A stretch of DNA of 64,000 bases from Halomonas fontilapidosi (lineage in GTDB: Bacteria; Pseudomonadota; Gammaproteobacteria; Pseudomonadales; Halomonadaceae), in NCBI RefSeq assembly GCF_014192285.1, contig NZ_JACHXQ010000006.1, positions 124,001-188,000 of the forward strand, given 5' to 3'. This document shows positions 44,465 to 58,289 of the stretch, piece by piece; position 1 is the stretch's first letter; each line of letters begins with the position of its first letter. Made by a program: the position numbers and the translations under genes. A model generated the notes under the pieces. That model was not told where the DNA came from. It did no database searches and saw only the letters and a program-made list of their open reading frames with translations.

Positions 44465-45235
44465 GTGACCCAGATCATAGCCTTGACCAACCAGAAGGGC
44501 GGTGTGGGCAAGACCACCACCGCCGTCAATCTTGCTGCCAGCCTGGCGGCCCTGGATCGCCGCGTGCTGCTGGTCGACCTGGATCCCCAGGGCCATGCCA
44601 CTATGGGTAGCGGCGCCGACAAGCATGATCTTGAGGGCAGCGTGCTTGACGTGGTGTTGGGAGGCAAGCGCCCCACCGAGGTGATCCTCGACTGCCCGCA
44701 GGCGGGCTATGCCCTGCTGCCCGGCAATGGCGACCTGACCGCTGCCGAGGTGGAGCTGCTGGACGGCAATGAGGGGCGTGAACGCTGCCTGGTCAAGGCC
44801 CTGGAGGAGGTTGACGGCGAATACGACGTGGTGCTGATCGACTGTCCGCCGTCGCTGAACATGCTCACCGTCAATGCCCTTACCGCCGCCGATGGTGTGC
44901 TGATCCCGCTGCAGTGCGAGTTCTACGCCCTGGAAGGGCTGTCGGCGCTGCTCGATACCGTCGAGCAGATCAAGGACAGCGTGAACCCCCAGATCGAGAT
45001 ATATGGGATCCTGCGCACCATGTTCGATGCGCGCAACAGCCTCACCCGCGATGTCAGCAAGCAGCTGCGCGACTACTTCGGCGATGCGCTGCTCAAGACC
45101 ACGATTCCGCGCAACGTGCGGGTGGCCGAGGCACCGAGCCACGGATTACCGGTCACCAAGTACGCCCGCTTTTCGCGTGGCAGCCAGGCCCATCGGGTGC
45201 TGGCCAAGGAACTGATCCGGCGCCTGTCGCTGTAG
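44465..45235 (+). CDS. parA: chromosome partitioning ATPase ParA
   Basis: ParA (Soj) binds DNA non-specifically as an ATP dimer and moves ParB-parS complexes apart. The 256-residue protein has the deviant Walker A LTNQKGGVGKTTTAVNLAA, LLVDLDPQGHAT and VLIDCPPSLNMLTVNAL. The GTG at 44465 has GGGAG 6 bases upstream. It lies in one operon with parB, 41 bp downstream. Its parS sites are 25-30 kb to the left, around glyS-recF. Confidence 0.97.
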   Translation: MTQIIALTNQKGGVGKTTTAVNLAASLAALDRRVLLVDLDPQGHATMGSGADKHDLEGSVLDVVLGGKRPTEVILDCPQAGYALLPGNGDLTAAEVELLDGNEGRERCLVKALEEVDGEYDVVLIDCPPSLNMLTVNALTAADGVLIPLQCEFYALEGLSALLDTVEQIKDSVNPQIEIYGILRTMFDARNSLTRDVSKQLRDYFGDALLKTTIPRNVRVAEAPSHGLPVTKYARFSRGSQAHRVLAKELIRRLSL

Positions 45236-45276
45236 GCCGGCTGCCGAATACCGCTGGTAGTGATGAGGGAATGTCG

Positions 45277-46191
45277 ATGACGCGTAAACGCGCCCTAGGA
45301 CGCGGCCTGGATGCCCTGATCGGTGCCAATGCCCGCCGTCGTGAAAGCCTCGACCTGCCCGAGGTCGATACGAGCGAGGCCACGCCGGTCGTGGAAGCCC
45401 CGGAAAGCCCCGCTCAAGAGCGACTCGAGCGGCTGCCGCTGGGGCAGCTTTCGCGGGGCACCTATCAGCCGCGACGTGACATCCAGCCCGAGGCCCTCGA
45501 GGAACTGGCCGACTCGATTCGCGCTCAGGGCGTGATGCAGCCCATCGTGGTGCGTCCGGTCGGAGAGGCGCGCTACGAGATCATCGCCGGCGAACGGCGC
45601 TGGCGGGCCGCCCAGCTTGCCGAGCTTGACGTGATCCCCGCGGTGATTCGTGAGGTCAGCGACGAGGTGGCGCTGGCGCTGGCACTGATCGAAAACATTC
45701 AGCGCGAGGACCTCAACCCCGTCGAGGAAGCGATGGCGCTCAAGCGGCTGCTCGAGGAGTTCTCCTTGACCCAGCAGCAGGTGGCCGATGCCGTGGGCCG
45801 ATCGCGTGCCCAGGTGGCCAACCTGCTGCGGCTGCTGACGCTGGACCCCGAGGTGCAGACCCTGCTCGAGCGCGGTGACCTCGACATGGGCCACGCCCGG
45901 GCCCTGTTGGCGCTGTCCGGCGCCAAGCAGCGCAAGGCCGCCCATGAGGTGGTCAACAAGGACCTGACAGTTCGTGACACCGAGGCGCTGGTCAAGCGCC
46001 TGACCAACGGGGAACCCGCCAGGCCTCGGCGCGAGGCGCCGTCCGCGGACGTGGCCGGGCTCGAGACGCGGCTCGCCGAGGTGCTCGGAGCTCCCGTCAA
46101 GATCCAGCACGGTCGCGGGGGCAAGGGGCGGGTCACGATTCGCTATGCCAGCCTCGACGAGCTGGACGGCATCCTGGAGCATATTCGGTGA
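45277..46191 (+). CDS. parB: chromosome partitioning protein ParB
   Basis: ParB (Spo0J) is a CTP-dependent clamp that loads at parS and spreads along DNA. The 304 residues show the N-terminal ParA-interacting segment KRALGRGLDALIG and the CTPase motifs RGTYQPRRDIQPEALEELADSI and YEIIAGERRWRAAQLA. They also show the HTH around TQQQVADAVGRSRAQVANLLRLL. ATG at 45277 has GAGGG 7 bases upstream; an ATG two codons earlier is possible. Target sites are the five parS sequences at 14.6-19.3 kb. Confidence 0.97.
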   Translation: MTRKRALGRGLDALIGANARRRESLDLPEVDTSEATPVVEAPESPAQERLERLPLGQLSRGTYQPRRDIQPEALEELADSIRAQGVMQPIVVRPVGEARYEIIAGERRWRAAQLAELDVIPAVIREVSDEVALALALIENIQREDLNPVEEAMALKRLLEEFSLTQQQVADAVGRSRAQVANLLRLLTLDPEVQTLLERGDLDMGHARALLALSGAKQRKAAHEVVNKDLTVRDTEALVKRLTNGEPARPRREAPSADVAGLETRLAEVLGAPVKIQHGRGGKGRVTIRYASLDELDGILEHIR

Positions 46192-46287
46192 GGCATCGTG
46201 CCGTGGGTCACCGACAGTCCTGTCGACAATCGGTCCCCCTTTGGTCGAAGACGCATCCTATAATCGCCGGAATCGCCGCCGCTCTGG

Positions 46288-46316
46288 TTGAAGGGGCGGG
46301 GGGGGTTCCCTATAAT
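46288..46316 (+). promoter_or_regulatory. sigma-70 promoter of the ATP synthase operon
   Basis: TTGAAG (46288-46293) and a perfect TATAAT (46311-46316) are separated by exactly 17 bp, 45 bp before the atpI start. The spacer is G-rich. This is the best promoter match by eye in the window. Confidence 0.8.
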
Positions 46317-46360
46317 CCGCGGTTGTTTGCCTGTGGGTTGTCGCCTGATGCGAGGGGCAC

Positions 46361-46741
46361 ATGACCAGCTCCCCGGTGAGACGGCGGCCAAATTACCGCC
46401 GACTACTGCAGGCTCAGGCAGGATGTGTTGCTATCCTGGCGCTATTCGGCCTTGCAGCAGACGGGCAGAAGGCAGCCCTATCGGCACTAGCTGGCGGGCT
46501 TGTCTGTCTTCTACCCAACGTGTACTTCGTCTGGCGACTCGGTGTACTGGGAGGAGGTCGACAGGCGAGACGCTTCGTGTCCAGTTTCTATCGGGCCGAG
46601 GCAGGTAAGCTCGGTTTGACGGTGGCACTGTTTGCCCTGGTGTTCGCGACAGTACCCCCCTCAAACCTGGCTTTTTTCTTTGGCGCATACGTGGCGGTCC
46701 ACTTCATGCACTGGCTGGCTCCCTGGCTATTGCGCGGATGA
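46361..46741 (+). CDS. atpI: F0F1 ATP synthase assembly protein AtpI
   Basis: This 126-residue membrane protein has four hydrophobic segments (for example GCVAILALFGLAADG and KLGLTVALFALVFATV). AtpI is the first gene of most atp operons and helps assemble the c-ring. Sequence conservation in this family is low, so the call rests on topology, length and position directly before atpB. Confidence 0.85.
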   Translation: MTSSPVRRRPNYRRLLQAQAGCVAILALFGLAADGQKAALSALAGGLVCLLPNVYFVWRLGVLGGGRQARRFVSSFYRAEAGKLGLTVALFALVFATVPPSNLAFFFGAYVAVHFMHWLAPWLLRG

Positions 46742-47590
<849 letters not shown>

Positions 47591-47623
47591 AACGCGCAAC
47601 ACTTGATCAACCCCCAACCTTGA

Positions 47624-47881
<258 letters not shown>

Positions 47882-47956
47882 CGTGCTGCATACCGGGCGC
47901 GCCGCGCTCGGTTTGCCTGTTTCCGGTCGCCACGAACCAGTCAGAGGTACATCCCT

Positions 47957-48427
47957 GTGAATATCAACATGACGCTAATCGGGCAGACGATCGCCTTCGC
48001 GATCTTTGTCTGGTTCTGCATAAAGTTTGTGTGGCCGCCGATCAGCAATGCGCTCCACGAGCGGCAGCGCAAGATCGCCGATGGCCTCGATGCGGCCAGC
48101 CGGGCTTCCCGCGACCTCGAGCTCGCTCAGGAGAAGGCGGACGCCACCCTGCGCGAGAGCAAGGAGCAGGCTTCCCAGATCCTCGAGCAGGCCAACAAGC
48201 GCTCCTCGCAGATGATCGAGGAGGCCCGCGAGCAGGCTCGCGCCGAAGGCGAACGCATCGTGGCATCCGCGCGAGCCGAGATCGACCAGGAAGTCCAGCG
48301 TGCCAAGGATGATCTGCGCGCTCAGGTATCACACCTGGCGGTCACCGGCGCCGAGCGGGTCCTTGAAGCCTCCGTTGACGAGAAGGCACATCGCAAGCTG
48401 CTCGACGAGCTTGCTGCCGAACTGTGA
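47957..48427 (+). CDS. atpF: F0F1 ATP synthase subunit b
   Basis: AtpF is the peripheral stalk: one N-terminal transmembrane helix ([24 protein letters not shown]) and a long alanine/glutamate-rich coiled coil. Length is 156 residues, as in E. coli. It starts at GTG (47957), with GAGG 9 bases upstream. Confidence 0.95.
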   Translation: MNINMTLIGQTIAFAIFVWFCIKFVWPPISNALHERQRKIADGLDAASRASRDLELAQEKADATLRESKEQASQILEQANKRSSQMIEEAREQARAEGERIVASARAEIDQEVQRAKDDLRAQVSHLAVTGAERVLEASVDEKAHRKLLDELAAEL

Positions 48428-48438
48428 GGAGGTGACCC

Positions 48439-48975
48439 ATGGCGGAACTGTCTACCGTCGCACGACCCTACGCCAAGGCAGCGTTTGACTACGCCCGTGA
48501 TCAGCAGGCACTCGATGCCTGGTCTGACTGGCTGGTCTCGCTGGGTCGCGTCGTTGCCGTACGTGATGTCGAGAAGCTTCTGACCCATCCGGGCCTGGCC
48601 GCCGAGCGCAAGGTGGCCCTGCTGCTGGAGTTGGCGGAGATCGACATCGACGACGCGGCGCGGCGTTTCCTCGACACCCTGGGTGTTAAGGGCCGCCTGC
48701 CGGCCCTGACGGCCATCGCCGAACAGTTCGAGCGGCTGCGCGCCGAGCTCGAGCAACGCGTCGATGTCACCGTGGTTTCGGCCTACCCGCTCGACGACAA
48801 GCAGCAGAACAAGCTCGCCGGTGCGCTCAAGAAGCGCCTGAATCGCGAAATCTCCATTACCACTCAGGTGGACTCCGCGCTTCTTGGCGGCGTCATCCTG
48901 CGTGCCGGCGACACCGTCATTGACGGGTCGGTACGTGGTCGACTGACGCGCCTCTCCGAAGCCCTTACCGCCTGA
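48439..48975 (+). CDS. atpH: F0F1 ATP synthase subunit delta
   Basis: This 178-residue stalk subunit links F1 to subunit b. The N-terminus [18 protein letters not shown] and the C-terminal [25 protein letters not shown] are the two family signatures. It starts 12 bp after atpF, with GAGGAGG 8 bases before its ATG. Confidence 0.96.
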   Translation: MAELSTVARPYAKAAFDYARDQQALDAWSDWLVSLGRVVAVRDVEKLLTHPGLAAERKVALLLELAEIDIDDAARRFLDTLGVKGRLPALTAIAEQFERLRAELEQRVDVTVVSAYPLDDKQQNKLAGALKKRLNREISITTQVDSALLGGVILRAGDTVIDGSVRGRLTRLSEALTA

Positions 48976-48991
48976 GTCTGAGGGACATGGC

Positions 48992-50536
<1,545 letters not shown>

Positions 50537-50543
50537 TCCCGTT

Positions 50544-50569
50544 GGCCCGCCCCGTCAGCGGGGCGGGCC
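50544..50569 (+). other. perfect hairpin between atpA and atpG
   Basis: GGCCCGCCCCG and CGGGGCGGGCC form an 11-bp perfect stem with loop TCAG, 8 bp after the atpA stop. No T-run follows. As it lies inside the operon it may protect or process the atp mRNA, or act as an attenuator. Confidence 0.7.
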
Positions 50570-50607
50570 CTGGAGCTTTCTGAGTGCCACGAACGGAGTA
50601 GATCGCT

Positions 50608-52931
<2,324 letters not shown>

Positions 52932-52956
52932 TCCCGTCTACCTGGGAGACGTCGTC

Positions 52957-53385
52957 ATGACGAAAAGCTTCAAGTGCGAGATCGTCAGCGCCGAGGAGGG
53001 AATCTTCTCGGGCCAGATCGAGCGGATCATCGCCACCGGGCGCATGGGCGAGCTGGGGATTCTCCCCGGCCACGCCCCGCTGCTGACCGAGCTCAAGCCC
53101 GGCCCGGTGCGCGTGCTTCATGATGGCGGTCAGGAGGAGAACTACTACGTCTCGGGAGGCTTCCTGGAAGTCCAGCCGGACGTGGTGACCATCCTGGCCG
53201 ACGCGGCCACCCGTGCCCATGACCTCGATGAGGCGGCGGCCGAAGAGGCACGTCAGCAGGCGCTGAAGAACCTGAACGACAAGTCCGCCGAGTTGGATTA
53301 TACCCGGGCGTCGGCCGAACTCGCCGAGGCCGTGGCCCAGCTGAGAACGATCCAGCAGCTGCGCAAGAAGGCCGGCAAGAGCTGA
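52957..53385 (+). CDS. atpC: F0F1 ATP synthase subunit epsilon
   Basis: The 142-residue epsilon subunit has an N-terminal beta-sandwich (FKCEIVSAEEGIFSGQIERII, GELGILPGHAPLLTELKPGPV) and two C-terminal helices that regulate ATPase activity. It is the last gene of the atp operon and is followed by a terminator. Confidence 0.95.
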   Translation: MTKSFKCEIVSAEEGIFSGQIERIIATGRMGELGILPGHAPLLTELKPGPVRVLHDGGQEENYYVSGGFLEVQPDVVTILADAATRAHDLDEAAAEEARQQALKNLNDKSAELDYTRASAELAEAVAQLRTIQQLRKKAGKS

Positions 53386-53406
53386 TTCAGTCTCGTGCCG
53401 TCGACC

Positions 53407-53437
53407 ACGCCCCCCGTGCCCAGCGTTCGGGGGGCGT
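53407..53437 (+). terminator. terminator of the ATP synthase operon
   Basis: ACGCCCCCCG and CGGGGGGCGT make a 10-bp perfect stem with an 11-base loop 22 bp after atpC; TTGTCGTCT follows. GC-rich and well placed. Confidence 0.85.
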
Positions 53438-53500
53438 TGTCGTCTCTAGGGGGTTGCCTGTAATTCCGGCCGCTGAGACGGCGCTTAAAGGAGGATAGCC

Positions 53501-54877
53501 ATGTCCCCCGATGACACCCTTCAGCCGCATCATGCCGCGCTGTTGCGCGCTCTGGAGGAGGAGGACAGCGAACGGCTCGGCGTGCTGCTGCGCGAGCTGC
53601 GTTCGGCGGACATCGGCGAGGTCGTCGAGGACGCCCTGGGTGAGGAGAGTGAAGGGCTACCGGTGGCCCTGGCCTTGCTCGACGGCCTGCCCCTCGAGCG
53701 GCGTGCCAATGTGCTGGGCTACCTGCCCGGTGACGAGCAGCGGGCGGTCGCACAGGCGATGGAGGACAAGCCGCTGCTGTTGCTGCTCGAGGAGATGGGC
53801 TCTGACGAACGGGCCGACCTGTTCAAGGTACTGCACGAGGATCGTCGCGAGGCCCTGCTGCGACGCATGGCGCACCGCGAGCGCGAGGAGCTCAAGCGGC
53901 TGGCAAGTTACGAAGAGGGCACCGGCGGGGCCATCATGACCGCGGACTACGTGGCTGTGCCGACGGGAATGACCGTCTCCCGCGCCCTGATGCGGGTGCG
54001 CCAGACAGCCCCGGATGCTGAGACGGTCTACCAGCTGTATATCGTCGATGCCGAGGGGCGCCTGGCGGGTACCATGTCGCTGCGCCAGCTGATGGTGGCG
54101 CGTCCCGGGGCGCTGATCGACGAGCTGATGATCAAGGACGTGATCAGCGCCAGCGTCGACGAGCCCCAGGAGGAGGTGGCGCGGACCGTCGCGCGCTACG
54201 ATCTGCTGGCCCTGCCGGTGGTCGATGCCGAGGGGTGCCTGGTGGGCATCGTCACCCATGATGACGCCATGGATGTGGTCGAGTCCGAGGCGACCGAAGA
54301 TATCCACAAGGGGATGTCGATCGGCGCGCTGGAGGATGGCGTCAGCCGGGTACCGCTGTGGAGCCTCTACCGCAAGCGGGTCACCTGGCTGGTGCTGCTG
54401 GTGTTCGGCAACCTCTTCTCCGGGGCCGGCATTGCCTACTTCGAGGAGACTATCGCCGCCCAGGTGGCGCTGGTGTTCTTCCTGCCGTTACTGATTGGTA
54501 GTGGCGGCAATGCCGGCGCCCAGGCCGCCACGCTGATGGTGCGCGGCATGGCGACCGGCGACGTGGGCGTCAAGGACTGGGGCAAGCTGTTGGGCCGTGA
54601 ACTGCTGGTGGCCGGATCCCTGGGTCTGACCATGGCGCTGGCGGTGGCGCCGATCGGGGTGATTCGCGGCGGCGAGGCGGTGGCGATGGTGGTGGCGGTC
54701 AGCATGGTCAGTATCGTGCTGTTCGGCAGCCTGTTGGGCATGTGCCTACCCTTCGTGCTGGATCGTCTGGGCTGGGACCCGGCCACCGCCTCGGCACCGC
54801 TGGTGACCACCGTGATCGATGCCTCGGGCGTGGTGATCTACTTCGGCTTCGCTACCGCCATGCTGTCGGGGGGCTGA
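53501..54877 (+). CDS. mgtE: magnesium transporter MgtE
   Basis: MgtE is a magnesium channel of the inner membrane. The 458 residues show the N-terminal superhelical domain (LLRELRSADIGEVVEDAL, LPLERRANVLGYLPG) and a CBS pair (about residues 140-260, with LMVARPGALIDELM and ALPVVDAEGCLVGIVTHDD). Five transmembrane helices follow, with the conserved LPLLIGSGGNAGAQAATLMVRG. The domain order is the standard one. It is monocistronic after the atp terminator, with AGGAGG about 6 bases upstream of its ATG. Confidence 0.95.
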   Translation: MSPDDTLQPHHAALLRALEEEDSERLGVLLRELRSADIGEVVEDALGEESEGLPVALALLDGLPLERRANVLGYLPGDEQRAVAQAMEDKPLLLLLEEMGSDERADLFKVLHEDRREALLRRMAHREREELKRLASYEEGTGGAIMTADYVAVPTGMTVSRALMRVRQTAPDAETVYQLYIVDAEGRLAGTMSLRQLMVARPGALIDELMIKDVISASVDEPQEEVARTVARYDLLALPVVDAEGCLVGIVTHDDAMDVVESEATEDIHKGMSIGALEDGVSRVPLWSLYRKRVTWLVLLVFGNLFSGAGIAYFEETIAAQVALVFFLPLLIGSGGNAGAQAATLMVRGMATGDVGVKDWGKLLGRELLVAGSLGLTMALAVAPIGVIRGGEAVAMVVAVSMVSIVLFGSLLGMCLPFVLDRLGWDPATASAPLVTTVIDASGVVIYFGFATAMLSGG

Positions 54878-54964
54878 CCCCCTGGCGGCGGACAGCCGGG
54901 CCGCGGATGTGTATCCTCTGGCTCCGCCGACGCGCCGGCCCCTCCCACCCACATGGACCCTTTG

Positions 54965-55774
54965 ATGGACTGGTTACAGATCGTTGTCCTCTCGATTGTT
55001 CAGGGATTGACCGAGTTCCTGCCGATCTCCAGCTCCGCCCACCTGATCCTGGTACCGGTCTTCACCGACTGGACCGACCAGGGCCTGGTCTTCGATGTCG
55101 CCCTGCATATCGGTAGCCTGAGCGCAGTGGTGCTCTACTTTCGCCATGAACTGGTCGGGATGACCGCCAGCTGGTGTCGCAGTGTGGCGGGAAAGGGCTG
55201 TGACGAGGACGCTCGACTGGCCTGGTGGGTGATCCTCGCCACGATCCCGGTGGGACTCGCGGGGCTGGCCCTTCAGGACACCATCGCGGGGATCATGCGC
55301 TCGCCGCTGGTCATCGCCGGCGGCCTGATCGGCTTCGGCCTGCTGCTCGCCTACGCCGATTGGCGCCATCGCGGCTCGCGACACGAATATCAGCTGAGCT
55401 GGCGGGATGCCCTGTGGATAGGCCTGGCCCAGGCCCTGGCGCTTATCCCCGGCACGTCTCGTTCCGGCATCACCATGACCGCGGGGCTGCTGCTGGGCCT
55501 GAACCGGGAAGGCGCGGCGCGCTTCTCCTTCTTGCTGTCGATCCCGGTGATCGTGCTGGCCGGTGGCCTGGAGATCGTCGGCCTTGCCGGCACTTCCGGA
55601 CCGGTAGACTGGGGGGCTCTGGTCATGGGGGCGTTGCTCTCGGGCATCAGCGCCTATCTGTGCATTCACTTCTTCTTGGTTTTCATCAAGCGTATCGGCA
55701 TGCAACCCTTCGTGGTCTACCGCCTGCTGCTGGGCGTAGCGCTGATCTGGCTATTCGGAGGTTCCCCGTCATGA
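54965..55774 (+). CDS. uppP: undecaprenyl-diphosphate phosphatase
   Basis: UppP (BacA) recycles the lipid carrier of peptidoglycan and O-antigen by dephosphorylating undecaprenyl diphosphate. The 269-residue, eight-helix membrane protein shows GLTEFLPISSSAHL (Glu-rich motif with catalytic residues) and ALIPGTSRSGITMTAGLLLGL (P-loop-like motif). The start at 54965 gives the family N-terminus MDWLQIVVLSIVQG; an ATG four codons earlier is possible. It overlaps apbE by 4 bp (ATGA). Confidence 0.95.
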   Translation: MDWLQIVVLSIVQGLTEFLPISSSAHLILVPVFTDWTDQGLVFDVALHIGSLSAVVLYFRHELVGMTASWCRSVAGKGCDEDARLAWWVILATIPVGLAGLALQDTIAGIMRSPLVIAGGLIGFGLLLAYADWRHRGSRHEYQLSWRDALWIGLAQALALIPGTSRSGITMTAGLLLGLNREGAARFSFLLSIPVIVLAGGLEIVGLAGTSGPVDWGALVMGALLSGISAYLCIHFFLVFIKRIGMQPFVVYRLLLGVALIWLFGGSPS

Positions 55775-56859
55775 GCGTCTGGCGTCCCCTTTGGCTGCTC
55801 TTGCTGATCCTCCTCATGGCAGGCTGCTCCGAACGCGACCGGCCGCTGGACTCGCCGGTGACCCTGCAGGGCGAGATCTTCGGCACCTTCTACCAGGTGA
55901 CCATCGCCGACACCCTGACCCAGAGAGAGGCCAATGCGCTGGAGGAAGGCGTCCAGGCCGAACTCGAGGCGGTGGATGCGGCCATGTCCACCTGGCGTGA
56001 GGATTCCGAGCTCATGGCCTTCAACGAGGCGCCGCTGGGCGAGTGGCAGCCGCTCTCCGACGAGCTGATCGAGGTGCTGGCCATCGGTCAGGCGGTGGCC
56101 GAGGCCAGCGATGGCGCCTTCGACATGACCATCGGCGGCCTGGTCAACCTGTGGAGCTTCGGCCCCGAGGCGCGTCCCCGCGAGGTACCGAGCGCAGCCA
56201 GCCTGTCCGCTCGACTGGCCGAGACTGGCCCCGACAGCCTGGAAGTCGATGAGCAGGCGCGCCGGGCGCGACGCCTGCGAGATGTCTTCGTTGATCTCTC
56301 CGGTGTGGCCAAGGGACACGCCACCGACCGGGTGGCGGCCTACCTGAGCCATCAGCAACTCGATCACTTCCTGGTCAACCTGGGGGGGGAGCTCAAGGTT
56401 CGCGGTCATCGTGACGCCGAGTCCGAGCCCTGGCGCATCGGTATCGAGACTCCCCGCGATGGCCCCCAGCAGGCTCAGCACGTGCTGCCTCTGGAGAATA
56501 TCGCGGTCGCGACGTCGGGCGATTATCGCAACTACTTCGAACACGACGGCCAGCGCTACTCCCACACTCTGGACCCGCGCACCGGCCGGCCCATTGACCA
56601 TCGCCTGGCCTCGGTGACCGTGGTCCACCCCTCCGATGCCTGGGCCGATGCCTGGGCGACTGCCCTGCTGGTACTCGGCGAGCAGGCTGGTATGGCGCTG
56701 GCCCGGGAACGCTCGCTCGCGGTGCTGATGCTGGTGCGTCAGGATGAGGGCTGGAGGAGCCTCGTCAGCCCGGCCTTCGTGGACCATTTCGGCCGCGAGG
56801 TCGTCGATACGCTCGAGGTCACCGTGGTCGATGAACCGGCAGAGCATGGCGACCGATGA
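55771..56859 (+). CDS. apbE: FAD:protein FMN transferase
   Basis: ApbE attaches FMN covalently to threonine in proteins such as NqrB/NqrC and RnfG. The 362 residues include a lipoprotein signal with lipobox LMAGC, so the enzyme faces the periplasm. Seen are EIFGTFYQVTIADTL, DLSGVAKGHATDRVA, ATSGDYRNYFEHDGQRYSHTLDPRTGRP and DAWATALLVLG. It overlaps uppP by 4 bp, so it is translated from the same transcript; the pairing has no obvious pathway logic. Confidence 0.95.
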   Translation: MSVWRPLWLLLLILLMAGCSERDRPLDSPVTLQGEIFGTFYQVTIADTLTQREANALEEGVQAELEAVDAAMSTWREDSELMAFNEAPLGEWQPLSDELIEVLAIGQAVAEASDGAFDMTIGGLVNLWSFGPEARPREVPSAASLSARLAETGPDSLEVDEQARRARRLRDVFVDLSGVAKGHATDRVAAYLSHQQLDHFLVNLGGELKVRGHRDAESEPWRIGIETPRDGPQQAQHVLPLENIAVATSGDYRNYFEHDGQRYSHTLDPRTGRPIDHRLASVTVVHPSDAWADAWATALLVLGEQAGMALARERSLAVLMLVRQDEGWRSLVSPAFVDHFGREVVDTLEVTVVDEPAEHGDR

Positions 56860-56910
56860 GAGCGACCCCTAGAATAGGCGGGATCAGAAGAACCAGCTCA
56901 AGGAGTCATG

Positions 56911-58278
56911 ATGACGCTCGACGTGGTGATACTGGCGGCGGGGCAGGGAACCCGCATGCGTTCGACTCGGCCCAAGGTGCTGCACCGTCTGGCCGGCAAG
57001 CCGATGGTGCGTCACGTGATCGACACCGCCCGGGCGCTCGAGGCCGAGCGCACCCATGTGGTGGTCGGCCACGGCGCCGAGCAGGTTCGCGAGGCACTGG
57101 CCGACTGTCAGGCGCACTTTGTCCTGCAGGCCGAGCAGAAAGGCACCGGTCATGCCGTTGCGCAGACCCTGGAGGCCATCGGCGAGGGCAGGGTGCTGGT
57201 GCTCTACGGTGACGTGCCGCTGATCCGCCGCGAGACCCTGGTCGAATTGTTGGCCCAGGTCGACGAGCAGCACCTGGGGTTGCTTAGCGTGACCCTGGCG
57301 GACCCCACCGGCTACGGGCGTATCCTGCGCAACGCGGCCGGCGAGGTGGTGGCCATTGTCGAGCACAAGGATGCTTCCGAGACCGAGCGGGTCGTGCGCG
57401 AATGTAATACCGGCATCATGGCCATGACCGCCGCTCAGCTGCGGCGCTGGCTGCCGAGCCTCTCCGCTGACAACGCCCAGGGCGAGTACTACCTGACCGA
57501 CATTATCGCCATGGCGGCCGCCGAGGGGGTGAAGATCGCGACCGTGCAGCCGGCGCGACCTCTGGAGGTCGAAGGGGTCAACAATCGGGCTCAGATGGCT
57601 CGCCTGGAACGCGCCCATCAGCACGATATTGCCGAGCGGCTGATGGAGCAGGGGGTGGCGCTCGCCGACCCGGCGCGTCTCGACGTCCGCGGTCGCCTGA
57701 CCTGCGGCCATGACGTCGAGATCGACGTGGGCTGTGTCTTCGAGGGCGACGTGGAACTGGGCGAGGGGGTGCGCATCGGGCCCCACTGCGTGATCCGTGA
57801 CAGTCATGTCGGCGCCGAGAGCGTGATCGAGCCCCACAGCGTTCTCGATGGCGCGGTGGTGGCCGGTCGCAACCGCATCGGCCCCTTCGCTCGACTGAGG
57901 CCCGGCTCGCGACTGGCGGTGGGTGCCAAGGTCGGCAACTTCGTCGAGACCAAGAATGTCGAGGTGGGCGAGGGCAGCAAGATCAATCATTTGAGCTATG
58001 TGGGCGACGCCCGGCTGGGCCATGACGTCAACGTCGGCGCCGGGACCATCACCTGCAACTACGATGGCGTCAACAAGCACCGCACCGAGATCGGCGATGA
58101 GGCCTTCATCGGTTCCAATACGGCCCTGGTGGCGCCGGTCAGCGTCGGCAAGGGCGCCACCGTGGGTGCCGGCTCGACCATCAGCAAGGATGTCGCCGAT
58201 AACGCCCTGGCTGTCTCCCGTGGCCGCCAGATCAGCAAGGCCGACTGGCCGCGAACCACCAAGCGCCAGGAACCCTGA
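56911..58278 (+). CDS. glmU: bifunctional UDP-N-acetylglucosamine pyrophosphorylase / glucosamine-1-P N-acetyltransferase
   Basis: GlmU makes UDP-GlcNAc, used for peptidoglycan and lipid A. The 455-residue protein has the N-terminal uridyltransferase domain (LAAGQGTRMRSTRPKVLH, ending near residue 230) and a left-handed beta-helix acetyltransferase domain (HSVLDGAVVAG, FVETKNVEVGEGSKINHLSYVGDA, CNYDGVNKHRT). The start at 56911 has AGGAG 5 bases upstream; the ATG at 56908 is immediately before. It is followed 11 bp later by glmS, so the pathway genes are linked. Confidence 0.97.
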   Translation: MTLDVVILAAGQGTRMRSTRPKVLHRLAGKPMVRHVIDTARALEAERTHVVVGHGAEQVREALADCQAHFVLQAEQKGTGHAVAQTLEAIGEGRVLVLYGDVPLIRRETLVELLAQVDEQHLGLLSVTLADPTGYGRILRNAAGEVVAIVEHKDASETERVVRECNTGIMAMTAAQLRRWLPSLSADNAQGEYYLTDIIAMAAAEGVKIATVQPARPLEVEGVNNRAQMARLERAHQHDIAERLMEQGVALADPARLDVRGRLTCGHDVEIDVGCVFEGDVELGEGVRIGPHCVIRDSHVGAESVIEPHSVLDGAVVAGRNRIGPFARLRPGSRLAVGAKVGNFVETKNVEVGEGSKINHLSYVGDARLGHDVNVGAGTITCNYDGVNKHRTEIGDEAFIGSNTALVAPVSVGKGATVGAGSTISKDVADNALAVSRGRQISKADWPRTTKRQEP

Positions 58279-58289
58279 GGAGAGGTCAT

